64,000 nt of DNA from Rosa chinensis (Eukaryota > Streptophyta > Magnoliopsida > Rosales > Rosaceae): the NCBI RefSeq assembly GCF_002994745.2, contig NC_037093.1:19975555-20039554 (forward strand). Reading direction: 5' to 3'. The position numbers and the translations under genes are program-made. This document shows, piece after piece, positions 1 through 11,984 of the stretch (position 1 is its first letter; each line of letters starts with the position of its first letter). The notes under the pieces are model-generated. The model was not told the DNA's origin and did no database searches. It saw only the letters and a list, made by a program, of their open reading frames with translations.

Positions 1-2197
1 CTTATGAACCAGGTTCTTCGTCCTTTTATTGGTTCGTTTCTCGTGGTGTATTTTGATAATATATTGATATATAGCAGGACCAAAGAAGAACTTCTTATAC
101 ATTTGAGGCAGGTTCTGGGAGCTTTGCAAGAAAATAAATTGTACATTAACCTTAAAAAATGTACTTTCTGCACCAGCAAGCTGTTGTTTCTGGGTTTTGT
201 GGTTGGAGAAGAAGGCATTCAGGTTGATGAAGAGAAAATAAGAGATATAAGAGAATGGCCAGCTCCAAAAACAGTTTCTGAGGTGCGGAGTTTCCATGGT
301 TTGGCTACCTTCTTCGGGAGATTTGTACGAAATTTCAGTACCATTACTGCTCCTATTACTGAATGTTTGAAGAAAGGCAAGTTCCAGTGGGGAGAAGAAC
401 AAGAAAAGAACTTTGCTTTAATGAAGGAGAAACTTTGTACTGCACCAGTTCTTGCTCTTCCCAATTTTGACAAGGTGTTCGAGGTTGAACGTGATGCTAG
501 TGGCGTGGGAGTAGGAGCTGTATTGACACAAGAAAAGAGGCCTGTAGCCTTCTTTAGTGAAAAGTTGAGTGAAGCTCGTCAAAGGTGGAGTACTTATGAT
601 CAGGAATTTTATGCAGTGTTCCGGGCATTGAAGCAATGGGAGCACTACCTTATTCAGAGAGAGTTTGTATTATTCACTGATCATCAGGCCTTGAAGTACC
701 TTAACATTCAGAAAACTGTAAACAAGATGCATGCAAGGTGGGTGAGTTTTCTGCAGAAATTTCCTTTTGTGATTCAGCATAAATCTGGTAGTCTTAACAA
801 GGTGGCAGATGCTTTGAGTAGGAGGGCTTGTTTGTTGGTCACTTTAGCTCAAGAGATTGTGGGATTTAATCTCTTGAAGGAATTGTATGAGGAAGATGTT
901 AACTTTAAGGAGATTTGGGCCAAGTGCAGTAACCATAATGCAGTTGCAGATTTTTATGAGAATGAAGGTTATCTGTTCAAGGGCAATCGACTATGTATCC
1001 CTAGCTCTTCATTGAGGGAGAAACTTATCAGAGATCTGCATGGAGGGGGTTTGAGTGGCCACTTGGGCCGAGACAAAACTATTGCTAGCCTTGAGGAGAG
1101 CTATTTCTGGCCACAGCTGAAGAAGGATGTAGGAGCTATTGTGAGGAAGTGTTACACCTGCCAGGTTTCTAAGGGCCTGTCCCAAAATACTGGTCTTTAT
1201 TACCTTTACCTATTCCTGAAGATATTTTGCAGGATCTTGCTATGGACTTTGTGTTGGGCTTACCCCGTACCCAAAGGGGTGTGGATTCTGTGTTTGTGGT
1301 AGTTGATAGGTTCTCTAAGATGGCGCACTTTCTAGCTTGTTAGAAGACTGCTGATGCGTCTAATATAGCCAAACCGTTTTTCAGGGAGGTGGTTCGTTTA
1401 CATGGAGTGCCCAAGTCCATTACCTCTGATAGAGACACAAAGTTCATTAGTCACTTCTGGATTACATTGTGGAGAATGTTTGGAACAGCTTTGAATCGTA
1501 GCAGCACAGCTCACCCTCAAACTGATGGGCAGACAGAGGTTACTAACAGGAATTTGGGTAACATGGTGCGGAGTGTTTGTGGAGATAGGCCTAAACAGTG
1601 GGATTATATTTTGCCACAGGTGGAGTTTGCTTATAACAGTGATGTGCATAGTGCAACAGGGAAATCACCATTCTCATTAGTTTATACTACTGTTCCTCGA
1701 CATGTGGTTGATTTAGTACAGCTTCCTAAAGTTCCTGGTGTTAGTGTCGCTGCTGAAGGCATGGCTAGGGATGTGCAGACTGTTAGAGAAGAGGTTAAGG
1801 CCAAGTTGGCAGCGACTAATGCAAAGTATAAGGCTGCAGCTGACAAGCATCGACGAGTTAAAGTGTTCCAAGCGGGTGATGATGTGATAGTGTTTCTAAG
1901 GAAGGAGAGGTTTCCTGTTGGTACCTACAACAAGCTAAAGCCAAGAAAATATGGTCCTTTTAAGGTGCTTCGGAAGATCAACGACAATGCTTATGTTGTT
2001 GCACTTCTGATTCCATGGGCATTTCTAACACCTTTAATGTGGCTGATTTGCATGAGTTTCGTGAGGATGAGGTTCTTTATCCTAAAGAGAACTAGAGGTC
2101 AAGTTCTTCAGAGGTGGAGGAGACTGATGTAGAACGGATAGCAGTCCGATTTGAAGAGCAGTTGGATCGTGCAAAAGGAGGAAAGTTACTATTGTAA
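1..2197 (+). pseudogene. Ty3/gypsy polyprotein, 3' part, frameshifted
   Basis: Remnant of a retrotransposon polyprotein that enters from the left edge. In order it shows the end of the reverse transcriptase (the catalytic box reads YFDN where the family has YFDD), the RT-RNase H domain (acidic positions in [21 protein letters not shown] and KVADALSR), the integrase zinc finger (GLSGH then CYTCQVSKG) and the integrase core (acids in [12 protein letters not shown] and QTEVTNRN). The reading frame is broken by an apparent one-base loss near 1195-1205, a TAG at 1341-1343, a second frame slip near 2005-2015 and a TAG at 2093-2095. Together with the D-to-N change this makes it inactive. The last frame runs to a TAA at 2195-2197, at the proposed LTR edge. 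Family assignment is firm; the clade is not resolved. Confidence 0.93.
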
Positions 2198-2412
2198 CTT
2201 TTGCATTCGGTGTCCGATTTGATCGTGCCATAGCTTTCCGGAAAGGGAATCGTGCCAGGAGCAAGACTTGTCGCTATGCCATGACGTGTGGGCTTTTTCG
2301 GGCTTTCGGGGTCGTTTAGGGCCTCAAAACTGCATTTTACTGTTTTTTTGAATTTTTGGTTTCCTAGTTTGTTTTGGGTTTGTTTTGTTTTTACCCGCCC
2401 TAGGGTTTCTTT

Positions 2413-2460
<48 letters not shown>

Positions 2461-2614
2461 ATGCAACCTTAAACGGCTGCAGAACTATCTTTTATCATAT
2501 TATCAATTAAATTGAGATTTATCTCTTTTATCTCTGGTGGACTCCAGAAACTTTGTTCTAGGTTTATTGCTTGTAAATCTTAGGTGATCTTTCCGACTGC
2601 GTCACTTTCCTACA
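2193..2614 (+). mobile_element. Probable 3' LTR of the gypsy element
   Basis: Follows the polyprotein end directly. A purine run at 2172-2184 could be the polypurine tract, and a TG at 2193 begins a noncoding block ending ...CTACA near 2614. It contains a long AT dinucleotide run and a GC-richer 5' part. The 5' LTR lies outside the window, so neither the LTR edges nor the target duplication can be verified; the ends are approximate. Confidence 0.5.
2417..2458. repeat. (AT)21 microsatellite
   Basis: Perfect AT dinucleotide run of about 42 bases inside the probable gypsy LTR. The short overlapping reading frames here are products of the repeat. Confidence 0.95.
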
Positions 2615-3077
2615 CAATTTGCTAATAAACTAAAAATTGACTATAACCTAAGCCTACTTGCCCTCCTTTAGGCTAGCTTACTATATCCATCCAAGTATTT
2701 TCAGATTCAATAAAATCTATTGATGATGTTAATTCGGTATTTTAAGATATGGAAAGAACCATCCAGTAAATGAGTATGAAGTTTGAAATCGAAGATGGTG
2801 GACTCGATTTTCCAATACGTATTCAAATAGAAGAGTACAAACTAACATGAACATGAGTGTTTTCTCCGGAATACAGTGGATGATATATATTATTGGAAGG
2901 GGAACAAGTAGAAACTTACGACCATATCATGAATTACAGTAAATAGGGAGGGACTGAGAGAGATAAAAGACGCACTTTTCTTCTCTTTTCTGATGGAAAG
3001 ACGCAGATTTTCTTTTCTCTGCTGATAGGTAATTTTCCACCTAATTACCATCAAAAGGTGCACTGACTTGAAGTTTA
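2615..3077. other. Intergenic, 3' side of the RADIALIS-like gene
   Basis: No reading frame or terminal repeat recognised. It lies between the gypsy LTR and the stop codon of the minus-strand MYB gene and presumably holds that gene's 3' UTR and polyadenylation signals. I could not single out one signal. Confidence 0.5.
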
Positions 3078-3645
3078 CTACTGCAGCTTAAGATACTTCA
3101 GAAGCCTGCAAAGTAATGACTTATAAGTTTATTGGCATTAAGGAAATATTGTACTGAGATGCATTGCATTTGAACGAAAGTAATTGATGGTCTTTAAAAA
3201 CTTGCTGTAGAGTAGGAGCAACTTTCATAGAGGGTACATTAAGGTGTGAGGATTTAGATCAAACAAGTTCTGTGCAATTCCCTAAATAAAGAGATCCCTT
3301 GATATACCCAGTTACTAGTGTTTCAGAATAGCAATTGCATGCATGAAAAGGATAGAGTAACAATTACCTTTCTTCCTCATCGACATTTGTAGCGGTGGTT
3401 ACGAGGGACTTGTAGTTGGGAAGAGGAACCCGGCCGGACTCAATTTGCCGGAGATCCTCAAGTAGGATATCATAGTGTCTCTTCACTTCCTCAGCTGTTT
3501 TATTCCCGCCAACAGCCTTGGCCACATTTTGCCACCGTTCCGGGGTATCCTTGTCGTAAAGGGCCAGAGCCCTCTCAAACAACTTGTTCTGCTTTGGTGT
3601 CCAGCAGCTGTTTGAGTCATGTTTTTTGAGAGAGCTTGAAGCCAT
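3078..3645 (-). CDS. RADIALIS-like SANT/MYB protein (two exons)
   Basis: Small single-repeat MYB (SANT) protein of the plant RADIALIS/RSM/FSM1 family, which act as nuclear factors that bind or compete for MYB partners in development. Exon 1 is 3645-3368: it starts at the ATG opening [10 protein letters not shown], with the SANT domain at about residues 12-66 ([38 protein letters not shown]), followed by the family motif [12 protein letters not shown]. The apparent stop after DEEER is read-through into an intron: AG|GTAATT is a good donor. A TTTGCAG acceptor at 3106 opens exon 2 (3105-3078), which adds LLKYLKLQ and a TAG, matching the conserved C-terminus of the family. Total 101 residues, a usual length; intron 262 bp. 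An extra N in GGNKTAEEV, where most relatives read GGKTAEEV, is notable. No strong TATA box was seen close upstream. This is the only host gene I can defend in the window. Confidence 0.9.
3106..3367 (-). other. Intron of the RADIALIS-like gene
   Basis: Phase-2 intron with GT donor at 3367-3366 and AG acceptor at 3107-3106. It is supported because joining the exons restores the family's conserved C-terminal tail. Many RADIALIS-like genes have an intron at this place (established knowledge). Confidence 0.85.
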
Positions 3646-4464
3646 GAAATAAAAAAATGGTAGAAACTAATATACTGATGAGTTTTCAAGTAGCTAGCTA
3701 TGAAATATGGAATAGAAGAGAAGGGGATGGGTTGGTAGACTACTAGTGTACAAGGGATTTTTGTAGGTGACAAGAGAAATGAGTAGGGATGCTATGTATC
3801 AGGTAAAAATAGGGACGAGGAGGACCTGGTGGGTTAGAGCCAGTTGGCGAATCTATAAAGCCAAAGGGAGAAGTGAGGTAAATTATTCGTCTTCTTTTGG
3901 AGGAACCACAAATGAAGAATCAAATAGATTCAAAGAAAATAAATTTAAAATTCAGAACTAAAGAAGAATATTTTTTATTTTTTCAACTTGTCGCTTAAGT
4001 TTATCTTATCTTTATTATCTTCTCCATTTTTTCTACTAAAACTTGTCAGCATATATACACATCATGTCGAATAGGCCGTCATTTGTTCAATTTCGCTACG
4101 AAAATGGCAGACAGGTATCATGTTTTTTCAAAACGTCTCAGCGTTAGAGTGGACGTGACTAGTACTTTCTCTATCCATGCAAGATAGTTATTCTTTCTAA
4201 CGATACACTATTTCCAACATGTACAGTATTAACGTGGTCAAATTCCACTATGCAACATATTTCAATAGTCGCTGGTCCCTTCTTGGCCTGGTGGCCTTTG
4301 CTTTATTTGTGAAGACTACTGGGTCCAAGGATCGACCGGCATCACCAAACATATTTCAATAGTCTATTTATCCGATACTCGACATTGTCATGAGAAGCAA
4401 ATTAGGGGTAAATGAGTTTGGTAAAACCCACAAGACCGCTGGTACAGTAAAAAAGGACATAAAA

Positions 4465-4501
<37 letters not shown>

Positions 4502-5168
4502 ATTTATGTACGTAGTTTTACATATATCTATATTATATACATGAGAGTTCAAGTTTCTCTCAACTTCCATTCGCATGCAAGAATTATCTAATACGATTTT
4601 GTTTGTGGCATTTTTTAACAAAACAAGGATCATGATCGAGAACAGCAAAAAGGAAACACCAATAATTTCTGAATAGTCCCTCAGAAAATGGATGTATTCT
4701 ATTCATCAAACCCCTCAAAGCTTAAGTAGTAGAGGAAGGCTGTACTACCCAAGTCTGAGAAGGCGATGATCGAGTTATTGGGTTCATACATGCATGCAGC
4801 CCTAACCTGCATATCATTGTCAGTATGTTTTGGACTTACATATAATTAAGCAAAATGCCAAAGAGGATCGATGTACTTGGGTAATTGAGTTCAATCCTCG
4901 GAAATGTGTTTTCGGATCTTTCTTCTGAACAATATTCCAAAACCTCCATAGCTGGCCACCTGAACTGAACCCGTACCCTGATATTAAATTACATTATGAA
5001 TTGGTTGCTTCTGCATGTATTTGTATCAATACTCGAGTCAACAGGTGCATGCTGCTGGTTCATTTGGAAGAGAGTTCTAAGCGCAGTGAATCATATCTTG
5101 GTCAGTTATTTCCAGTTTTTACTTTTTCTTTATTGTTGCAGGAAACTAATTGAGAATGATCCGAAGTG
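3646..5168. other. Upstream intergenic region of the MYB gene
   Basis: Contains the presumed minus-strand promoter (nearest the gene) and then anonymous AT-rich sequence. An AC/AT compound microsatellite lies at 4465-4501. No other reading frame looks like a protein I know. Confidence 0.5.
4465..4501. repeat. Compound (AC)n(AT)n microsatellite
   Basis: About eight AC units run directly into about ten AT units. Confidence 0.95.
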
Positions 5169-5514
5169 ACTAGAAACAGTGGCGGATCCAGGATGTACAT
5201 TTGGGGTGGGCTAATTTATGGGTTGCTCATAATATTTTTTTTTTCCTATCAATAATGCTTCCAAGAATTTTGAGATTAAATTTAAAAAAATAATTGTAAC
5301 TAAAGAGAAGAAGGGTGGAGAAAGAGAAATTTTAAATACACACACCTAATCACTTAATACACATTTCTATTATTTTATATTTCAAATTAGATGTTGAGGT
5401 AGATTAAATTACCAAAACAGACATCTATGATAGTCATATTTTCCTTATATTATTCTATTTATGTATAAATAGTTAAATAAACACAATAAATTTCTATACA
5501 TGGCCTCCTAATTT

Positions 5515-7308
5515 TTTTTTTTTTTGAGGTAAAAAAGAATGGGATTAATAGACTAAGGAGGAGGAATCTCCTTTAGTACAATGTCTCAGATGCAATCCGG
5601 AGTGGTCTGGAGCCAACAGAAAGTCTCTTCAGATTCAAAAGCTAAACTAGGCAACCTATGTGCTATTTTATTACAAGTACGAGGGGTGTAGGAGAGCTGG
5701 ACTGCTGCAAATGACGTAGCACGAACTGGATTTCCTCAATCAAGGTCCCATACTCTGAAAGAGTGGGAGAGCTGCTGTTAATATCTTGGACAGCTAACAA
5801 ACAATCCGAAGTGATACACACCGACTGGTAGTTATACAAACCAATGAGTTGCAAGCTTGCTTTGATGGCCAGGAGTTCAGCATGCATAGTCAAGCCGACA
5901 AAATGAACTGCAATTTGGTATGCAGCCTGGACTTCACCTTGAGCATTTCGAAGGATTCCCCCAAGACCACTTTTAGTTAGTTGGGGAAGAAAAGCACCAT
6001 CAACATTTAAAGTGAGATTAGCAACATGTTCTAGGCTCCAAACCCTGTTTATGTGTGTGGATGGTACAGTCTCTTTAGCTCGAGCACCCTGAAATTCCTC
6101 TAACCAAGTAATACAACTGAAGAAGATCTCCGAGGCAGACCTGGCTTTGTTCTCCCATAGGTTCATGTTCCCATTCTTCCATAGCCCCATATAATCATTA
6201 GAAGTTTTTCAAAAACCTCCATATTGAGATGGAGAGCTTGCTCCAACATCCATTCTCGAAAGGTAAGATTAGGAAGCAGCGTCTCCTGCAAATGAAAGGG
6301 AGCTTGGGACAGTAGGGTAATAGCTATAGTACACTTACAGAAGAGATGAGCTAAGCCTTCCACTACAGCTTGGCATACTGGGCAGGAAATCTCGGCCTCA
6401 TACCCTTTGGTAGTAAGCCTTTCCCGAGTGGGTAGAAGATTACAGCATGCTCTCCAGGCACATATATGAACTTTGCCTGGTACTTGTGCCTTCCAAATCT
6501 TTTTCCACAGCGCTTGGAAATGGCCCCCCTGAGATGACGAGGCTAGTGCGTTATCTAGGACATGTGTCATAGCTATCCAGTAGGCACTCTTCACTGTATA
6601 CCAACCCCTTATGTTAGGAGACCAATAATACTTGTCACATGAACCATGCCTTCCCAGTGGGATACTAAGCACTTTGGCCGCAACTGATGGATGAAAGACT
6701 CCATAAACAATGGCTGGAATCCATTGCCGAGTCGATGTATCAATGAGATCAGAGACAAGTTCCACCGCTGTATTGGAAGGTCGTTGAATAAGGACTTGTG
6801 AACAGTTCGGTATCTATTGCTCACTCCAAATGTTAACCTTCGTACCATCCCCAATTTGCCATTTAATACCAGCCTTTAGGATAGGTCTACCTGCAAGAAT
6901 GCTTCTCCGAGAAAATGATGGGGCGTCCCCCAACTCTGCATGCCAAAAATCACAATTTGGGAAGTCTCTAGCTTTGTACAGTCTGGCAATTAGTGAAGAT
7001 GGATTTGTAACAAGTCGCCACCCTTGCTTGGCCAACATAGCTAGGTTAATTATAAGCATATAAATTCTTAAAACCCATACCTCCTTCATGCTTTGTCAGA
7101 CATAAACGTTCCCAGCTTCTCCAATGAATCTTCTTTTTGTCATCTGTATCTCCCCAAAAGAAAGAAGCACATAACTTATGAAAATCATCACACAAAACCT
7201 TTGGCAACAAGTAACAATTCATTGCATATAGAGGCATAGTCTAAACAACAGCTTTGATGAGGATCTCCTTTCCTGCACAACTAAGTATTTTGGCTTTCCA
7301 ATTGATGA
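5515..7308 (-). mobile_element. 5'-truncated L1-type LINE (ORF2 C-terminal part)
   Basis: Minus-strand remnant of a non-LTR retrotransposon. Pieces in several frames read, in order, the region after the reverse transcriptase (HWRSWERLCLTKHEGGMGF), the reverse-transcriptase zinc-binding region (VPGKVHICAWRACCNLLP with later CPVC) and an RNase H domain (LNVDGAF, MHAELLAIKASLQ, TSDCLLAVQDI). The tail is a poly(A) run on the minus strand at about 5512-5526. A 12-bp duplication GCCTCCTAATTT flanks it at 5503-5514 and 7309-7320. The endonuclease and reverse transcriptase are missing, and frameshifts and stops break the rest, so it is dead. Confidence 0.88.
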
Positions 7309-8194
7309 GCCTCCTAATTTAATACAAGAATAAAGTTAGAAACTATCTAATTTAATTTTTTTTCTTATATAAATTGTAATTAAATGAGGTTAGAAACCAT
7401 AATATTTAGAATTTCAAAATCAATGACATTAAATATTTTTAAAACGGATCGCTTTACTTCCATTTTTTAGTTAATTTCCTTTTTTTTTTCTAAGAGATAT
7501 GATCAATCCATTTATTTTCTAATATAAAACATCACGGGTGAAAAAACTTTGTAATTGTTAATTTGTTTGGCCCCTCTAATGACAACTTTGTAGTTCCGCC
7601 ATTGTGAGAAACTACTGATATAGTTTTAGTTAAATGTTCAACTCATAATTTTATACTTAATCAACATGGTGTTTGGTGGATGAGAACTCAAATAATACAA
7701 AACTTATTTACATGCATCTATTTAAAGTGAATAATAATAAATCTTTATAGATTTCTCAATAACTAACACAAGTAATCAATATGGTATTTACAAAACATCA
7801 ATATACTAGAATATACTAATGATATTAAATAGTAGCCTTAATATAGTCAAATAATAGGATGTTACATGATTTTTGAGATTAAGGATATTTTAGGTACTTT
7901 GGGTTGTGTATTTAGCAAAATATTATAATAAGAAATTAAATAGGTGGTGTATTAAGTAATTAGAGATGTGTATTTAAAACTTCTCGTGGAGAAAATGGCG
8001 AAAGAGCCAAAAAAAAAACAAGCAAGAAAATTTTAAAATATACTAATAAAAATGTTGTAACAAAAGGAAAAAAAATAAAGAGAAAAAGGGTGAAAAAAAA
8101 AGGGAAAATAGCTACAACAACAAAAAGGAACAAAAGAACAAAATTGGGGAGAAGAAAATGACGAAACAAAAAAACAGGCATGAATTGCCATTAT

Positions 8195-8270
8195 GCATGC
8201 CTTTAAGAGGAGTCGAACCGTGGTCTTGAGGGAAATGAACATGTCACTTTGCCAACTAAACCACAGATGA
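8195..8270 (-). repeat. tRNA-like sequence (possible SINE head)
   Basis: On the minus strand an A-box-like TAGTTGGCAAAGTG (8245-8258) lies about 26 bases upstream of a perfect B-box-like GGTTCGACTCC (8209-8219), the pol III promoter layout of a tRNA gene or tRNA-derived SINE. The acceptor stem does not close, so it is not a working tRNA. It lies inside the hAT element; a target duplication was not found. Confidence 0.45.
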
Positions 8271-8377
8271 GTTTGGTGAAATTTAGGATGTGAAATTTAG
8301 GACTTATAATACATGAAATCTTTGAAGCATTTTGGGTTGGGCTACATCCACCTACTAGATACGCCACTGACTAGAAA

Positions 8378-8887
8378 AGTGTCACTAATGCCAAGCAGAT
8401 CAAGGTGCTGGTATTGTGTGAAGAAGATTTTGGAAATTTTCTTGTTGTGTGAAGACAAGTACAAGAATGACGTGGATGCATGTCAAAGAGACAATGAAGC
8501 AAGTTGAAGAAAAGAAGAAAGAATGGATTGAGTCATTGAAGGTGACCATGAAGCTGTGAAGGCAAGACTCATGATGAAGAACTTGAAGTTAGAGTAATTC
8601 TAAATTAAGGGAGGACGTTGGAAATAACATTTATTTAGAATTATGTTGAGAGTTATGGTGAGAATTATGATGAGAATAATGGTGAGAGTTAGTGACTTCA
8701 TAGATTATGAGAGTTAGGAAGATTTAAGGTCATCAAGTATTTTGAGAGTCTCCTCCATATCTCTCTGTAGGAGCTCTGTACATGTCTCTGGACTGTACAT
8801 CTCCAATATTGTGTGTCATTCATGCATCATAGCTCCCTACCAAAAAAATATTTTATTTTATTTTACACTTTCGTTGTTATTCCAACA
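8378..8887 (+). mobile_element. Copia-type 3' remnant with LTR
   Basis: Gene-poor remnant ending in an LTR-like block at 8616-8887. A purine tract AAGGGAGGA abuts it, and its ends are the short inverted pair TTGGAAATAAC / GTTATTCCAA with terminal CG (decayed TG) and CA. The A-rich sequence 8378-8610 resembles the lysine-rich tail of a polyprotein but has no usable frame. It starts right beside the hAT target duplication. Confidence 0.5.
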
Positions 8888-10009
8888 TATGGATGAGGTT
8901 CTACACTATTGTGCCTCTATGGGTTTCTACTATACAACTGATTATCTTTAGGGTGAGTTTATTGCCACCCTATAATTTTCTTTGTTTACCCTACTTGCTC
9001 ATTACACCCTACATTTTAATTTCAATTACTAGATTTACTTATCCAACCCATTTCTCTTTCCAAGAATATCCTCCATCATATGACATATCAAATTAAAAAA
9101 GAAATTTTGTTTAACAAAAATTTCTCATTTAATTTATTTCAATTAAAAAAAAAACATCCTAAAATATATTAAAGTTTCCTAATAAAATCATAATTTGATT
9201 TACTTCCATTTTTTTTATTTTTTCCATTCAGTTTCAATGTTCGTTTATTCCAATCCATATTAAAAAATTAGTAAGTGCTACTATGAGCAATGAAAAAAAT
9301 ATTGATTTTTTTTCTTCATGTTTTAAATTGTTTACTTTCGGTGTTTATAAAGGTATTATAAATCTTTGATGAAGTTAACACTAATGATTTTGTGAATTGA
9401 ATAACGGATTAAAGATGAGGACGCAACAAAAAAAAAATTGTAATAAATTGAAAATTGGATGGAGAAGATGAAGATTAATGTTATCATAAGAGAAATTAAG
9501 TAGTTTTGTATTTAATTAGTTATGTATTTAGTTTTCCTTAAAGATTTAAATTTTAAAAAATTAGTGTACTTATTAGTCATTTTGCATTTGGGTACTATAG
9601 TCTTTCAATAATTCAAATATTTGTTCACTCTACAAATGATTTTTTTGTTGTCGAACAGAAACTTTTATGGCATGTTTATTTACTTGGAATGGAAAATAAT
9701 CATGAATCGGAGACAACTGGAATGGGAGAAGAAATGAATCGGTATTGATTCCGGAAGGTTGATTCCTAAACCCATCTCCCCCCTTCATAATCAAATTCTT
9801 GAGTATTCAGGAATCGATTCCTTATAAGGAGGTGGGACCTATACTCATTTCAATTCCATCATGTGTTAGTAAACGCATGAATACCTTTATCCGGAATCAT
9901 TCCGATTCCTTTATATGTTAGTAAACGCAGGAATCTTTTTACTCCGTAATCATTCCCTCCCATACCTTTATCCGGAATCAAATATTTGTTGTGGTTTCTC
10001 ATTGCAAAT
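8888..10009. other. AT-rich spacer with a MITE-like block
   Basis: Mostly low-complexity AT sequence. At about 9668-9990 there are repeated GGAATC/GATTCC words and a TTTACTTGG ... TTAGTAAACGC pair that looks like a small decayed TIR element. Ends and family could not be fixed. Confidence 0.35.
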
Positions 10010-10612
10010 TCTCAAATTTCTTTGGAGATGAGTTTTCGATGGAGATCTGCCAGTGTCTCGCTCGGTGGTTTGGATGCGAAAGTTAATGTCGATCGACTTG
10101 GGCATGGTACTGCTCCGAGCAGCATCGTGTGGGGGGATTGGTGGCCGGGAGATGATTGATGGCGACTAGGGGTGTTGCATGGTGGTGCTCATGCATCGGT
10201 TAAGCTGGGGCTAAGGGATGTAAGGGGTAGCGCAGCTGTGGATGTCAAGGCAGTTGTGATCGTTGGACAGATGGTGGCTGACGAAGTGACGGTGGTCTAG
10301 CAATCAGAGCTACGTCAGAAGAGTGGCTATGGCGCTGCAGCCAAGATGTTGGGGGCTGATTGGGCTAGGGTTGTTCCTTGGGCATCTAGGTTCGGACTAA
10401 GGTTTGAGGAATGTTGGCAGGGTTACCCACAAAGCCTACGCTATTTTTTCCTTGTAGGTAGTGTTGGGTAGCTTCTGGATGTGCTTATTAATCTCCTGAA
10501 AAAGGTCGAATTACTTTGGTAGTGACCCTATCTAACAGCTCTACTGAGCGGGTCATTAGGTGTAATTTTACTGAACTTCAGTATGAGTTGACTATTTCTT
10601 TCAAAAAAAATA
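10010..10612 (+). mobile_element. GC-rich poly(A)-tailed retroelement fragment
   Basis: A GC-rich island (GATGG/GTGGC words) that stands out from AT-rich surroundings and ends in TTTCAAAAAAAA at about 10602-10611, the same architecture as the elements at 13841, 21170 and 37040. No long frame. I found no target duplication, so the left edge is approximate. Confidence 0.45.
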
Positions 10613-11984
10613 ATGATCAAGGAAGCTAATTGAAACTAATTAACATAGTTTAGGAAGTTTGGGGGGTGGGATGAGAAGAAGGAATTTAAAAAAAGAAAGA
10701 AAATTACAGAATAAACAATAAAGGCAACAAATTATTTTGAAAGCATTCATTACAGCTATTACCCTTTGCTTCTGATATGTAAACCCTAATATAGATGCTG
10801 CAGATATCTTCTTACAGAGAATACAACCGTTGGGTCAGCTTCCGAAGACCCAAATATAGAAAAAGATGATGAAGTGGAGTGGTCCAGTAACCTCTAGGGA
10901 TATGATAACGAGATTTCAGAAAGACCCATATTCGATTATATTTTTGTGTACCAAAATGTTTCTACCATGTCTTCAAGGTTCCCATTATGATCGATCACTT
11001 GGATTATACATAATCATACGTTTTCAGTATCTGTCTCACTGACTGGTTTATTATAGGATAACTCACTCTATAAGTGAAATTAGTATCTCCTATTTGAGCC
11101 AGTTATTGACTGAACTATGAAGGTTGTCTATTTCAGTGACTAAAGATACCCCGAGGAGCAGGGCACTGTGTTCTAACTGAATGAAAGATTTGCATGTTTC
11201 TGCAATTTTGATTTTCCCATATAATTCAATGAGCTGTAGCAGTCGAGCACAATGGACTAGGTTAGGCGCCATTTTATTGTTTGACATTGATTGAGAAAAG
11301 TCTGGTCCTTTTTATAGCTAAAAGTGGTCCTCAGCTGGGACACCAATCGCTGAACATTTATATATGTGCTGATTCAGCTAGCATGAAAGACCAATTAATC
11401 TTTGAAAGCTTACGCTCATAACACCCTTTTTCTCCTTCCGTGCTAAGTGGTCCTATCCTAACGAGCTGGAATATCCTATTAAGAATTTGATGGGTTTGCA
11501 TATCACATTATATTGGAATGATTTAAAGGGGACAAAGGTTTAACAGTAACTTAAAGACATATGAAAGTAAAATCCACCAGCCATATACTTGGTCCATGAA
11601 ATCTTTAGCAGAGCATAAAATTTAGATAAAAGGAAGAATCTCTAATCATCAAAACAGAGAAATTAAAGAAAATTATGCAAAGCCATAAAAATTGTTCTTT
11701 TATGTGGATAAGTAGATAGATGCACTTGTGTCTTGGGTACCAAGCAATTGGAATCAATGTGCTAGCTAGCCCTCACTTCATGAATATGATGGATCGATCA
11801 ATGATATTTGTTTTCTGCAAGTTGGACATGCATGGATTAAATTTTTTTTTTAGAAGAATGGATTATTAATTTAATGACTACAGAAAAAATAGAACCGAGA
11901 GATCTTATGAATTTAACTAGATAATGACTTTGTGGTTTAAGTTGTTCAATTCAAAGTGCTCAGGTGGGTTTAAAAAAAAAATTT
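10613..11984. other. Intergenic, no clear gene
   Basis: Anonymous sequence. A minus-strand frame at 11287-11090 (65 codons) has a CTATAAAAAG just upstream (11317-11308) but resembles nothing I know, and the spacing is too short for a normal leader. Not called as a gene. Confidence 0.4.

Larger units (their letters stand above)
5177..8369. mobile_element. Non-autonomous hAT element with nested LINE
   Basis: Bounded by terminal inverted repeats beginning CAGTGGCG (left CAGTGGCGGATCCAGG; right, read inward, CAGTGGCGTATCTAG) and by a perfect 8-bp duplication ACTAGAAA at 5169-5176 and 8370-8377, the size expected of hAT transposition. No transposase frame is present. Subtracting the 1.8-kb LINE and its duplicated target leaves about 1.4 kb of AT-rich filler. 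A second CAATGGCGGAAC-like end at about 7593-7606 inside suggests an older hAT relic. Confidence 0.8.

Noticed and set aside
7593..7606. Right end of the hAT element at 7606
   Set aside because: The sequence looks like a hAT terminus but its flank does not match ACTAGAAA, whereas 8369 gives a perfect 8-bp duplication.
8195..8270. Functional tRNA gene on the minus strand
   Set aside because: A and B boxes are present but the acceptor and anticodon stems do not pair, so only a tRNA-like relic is called.
11090..11287. Minus-strand 65-codon frame behind a TATA-like box
   Set aside because: The TATA to ATG distance is about 20-30 bases, too short for a normal leader, and the protein resembles nothing known to me.
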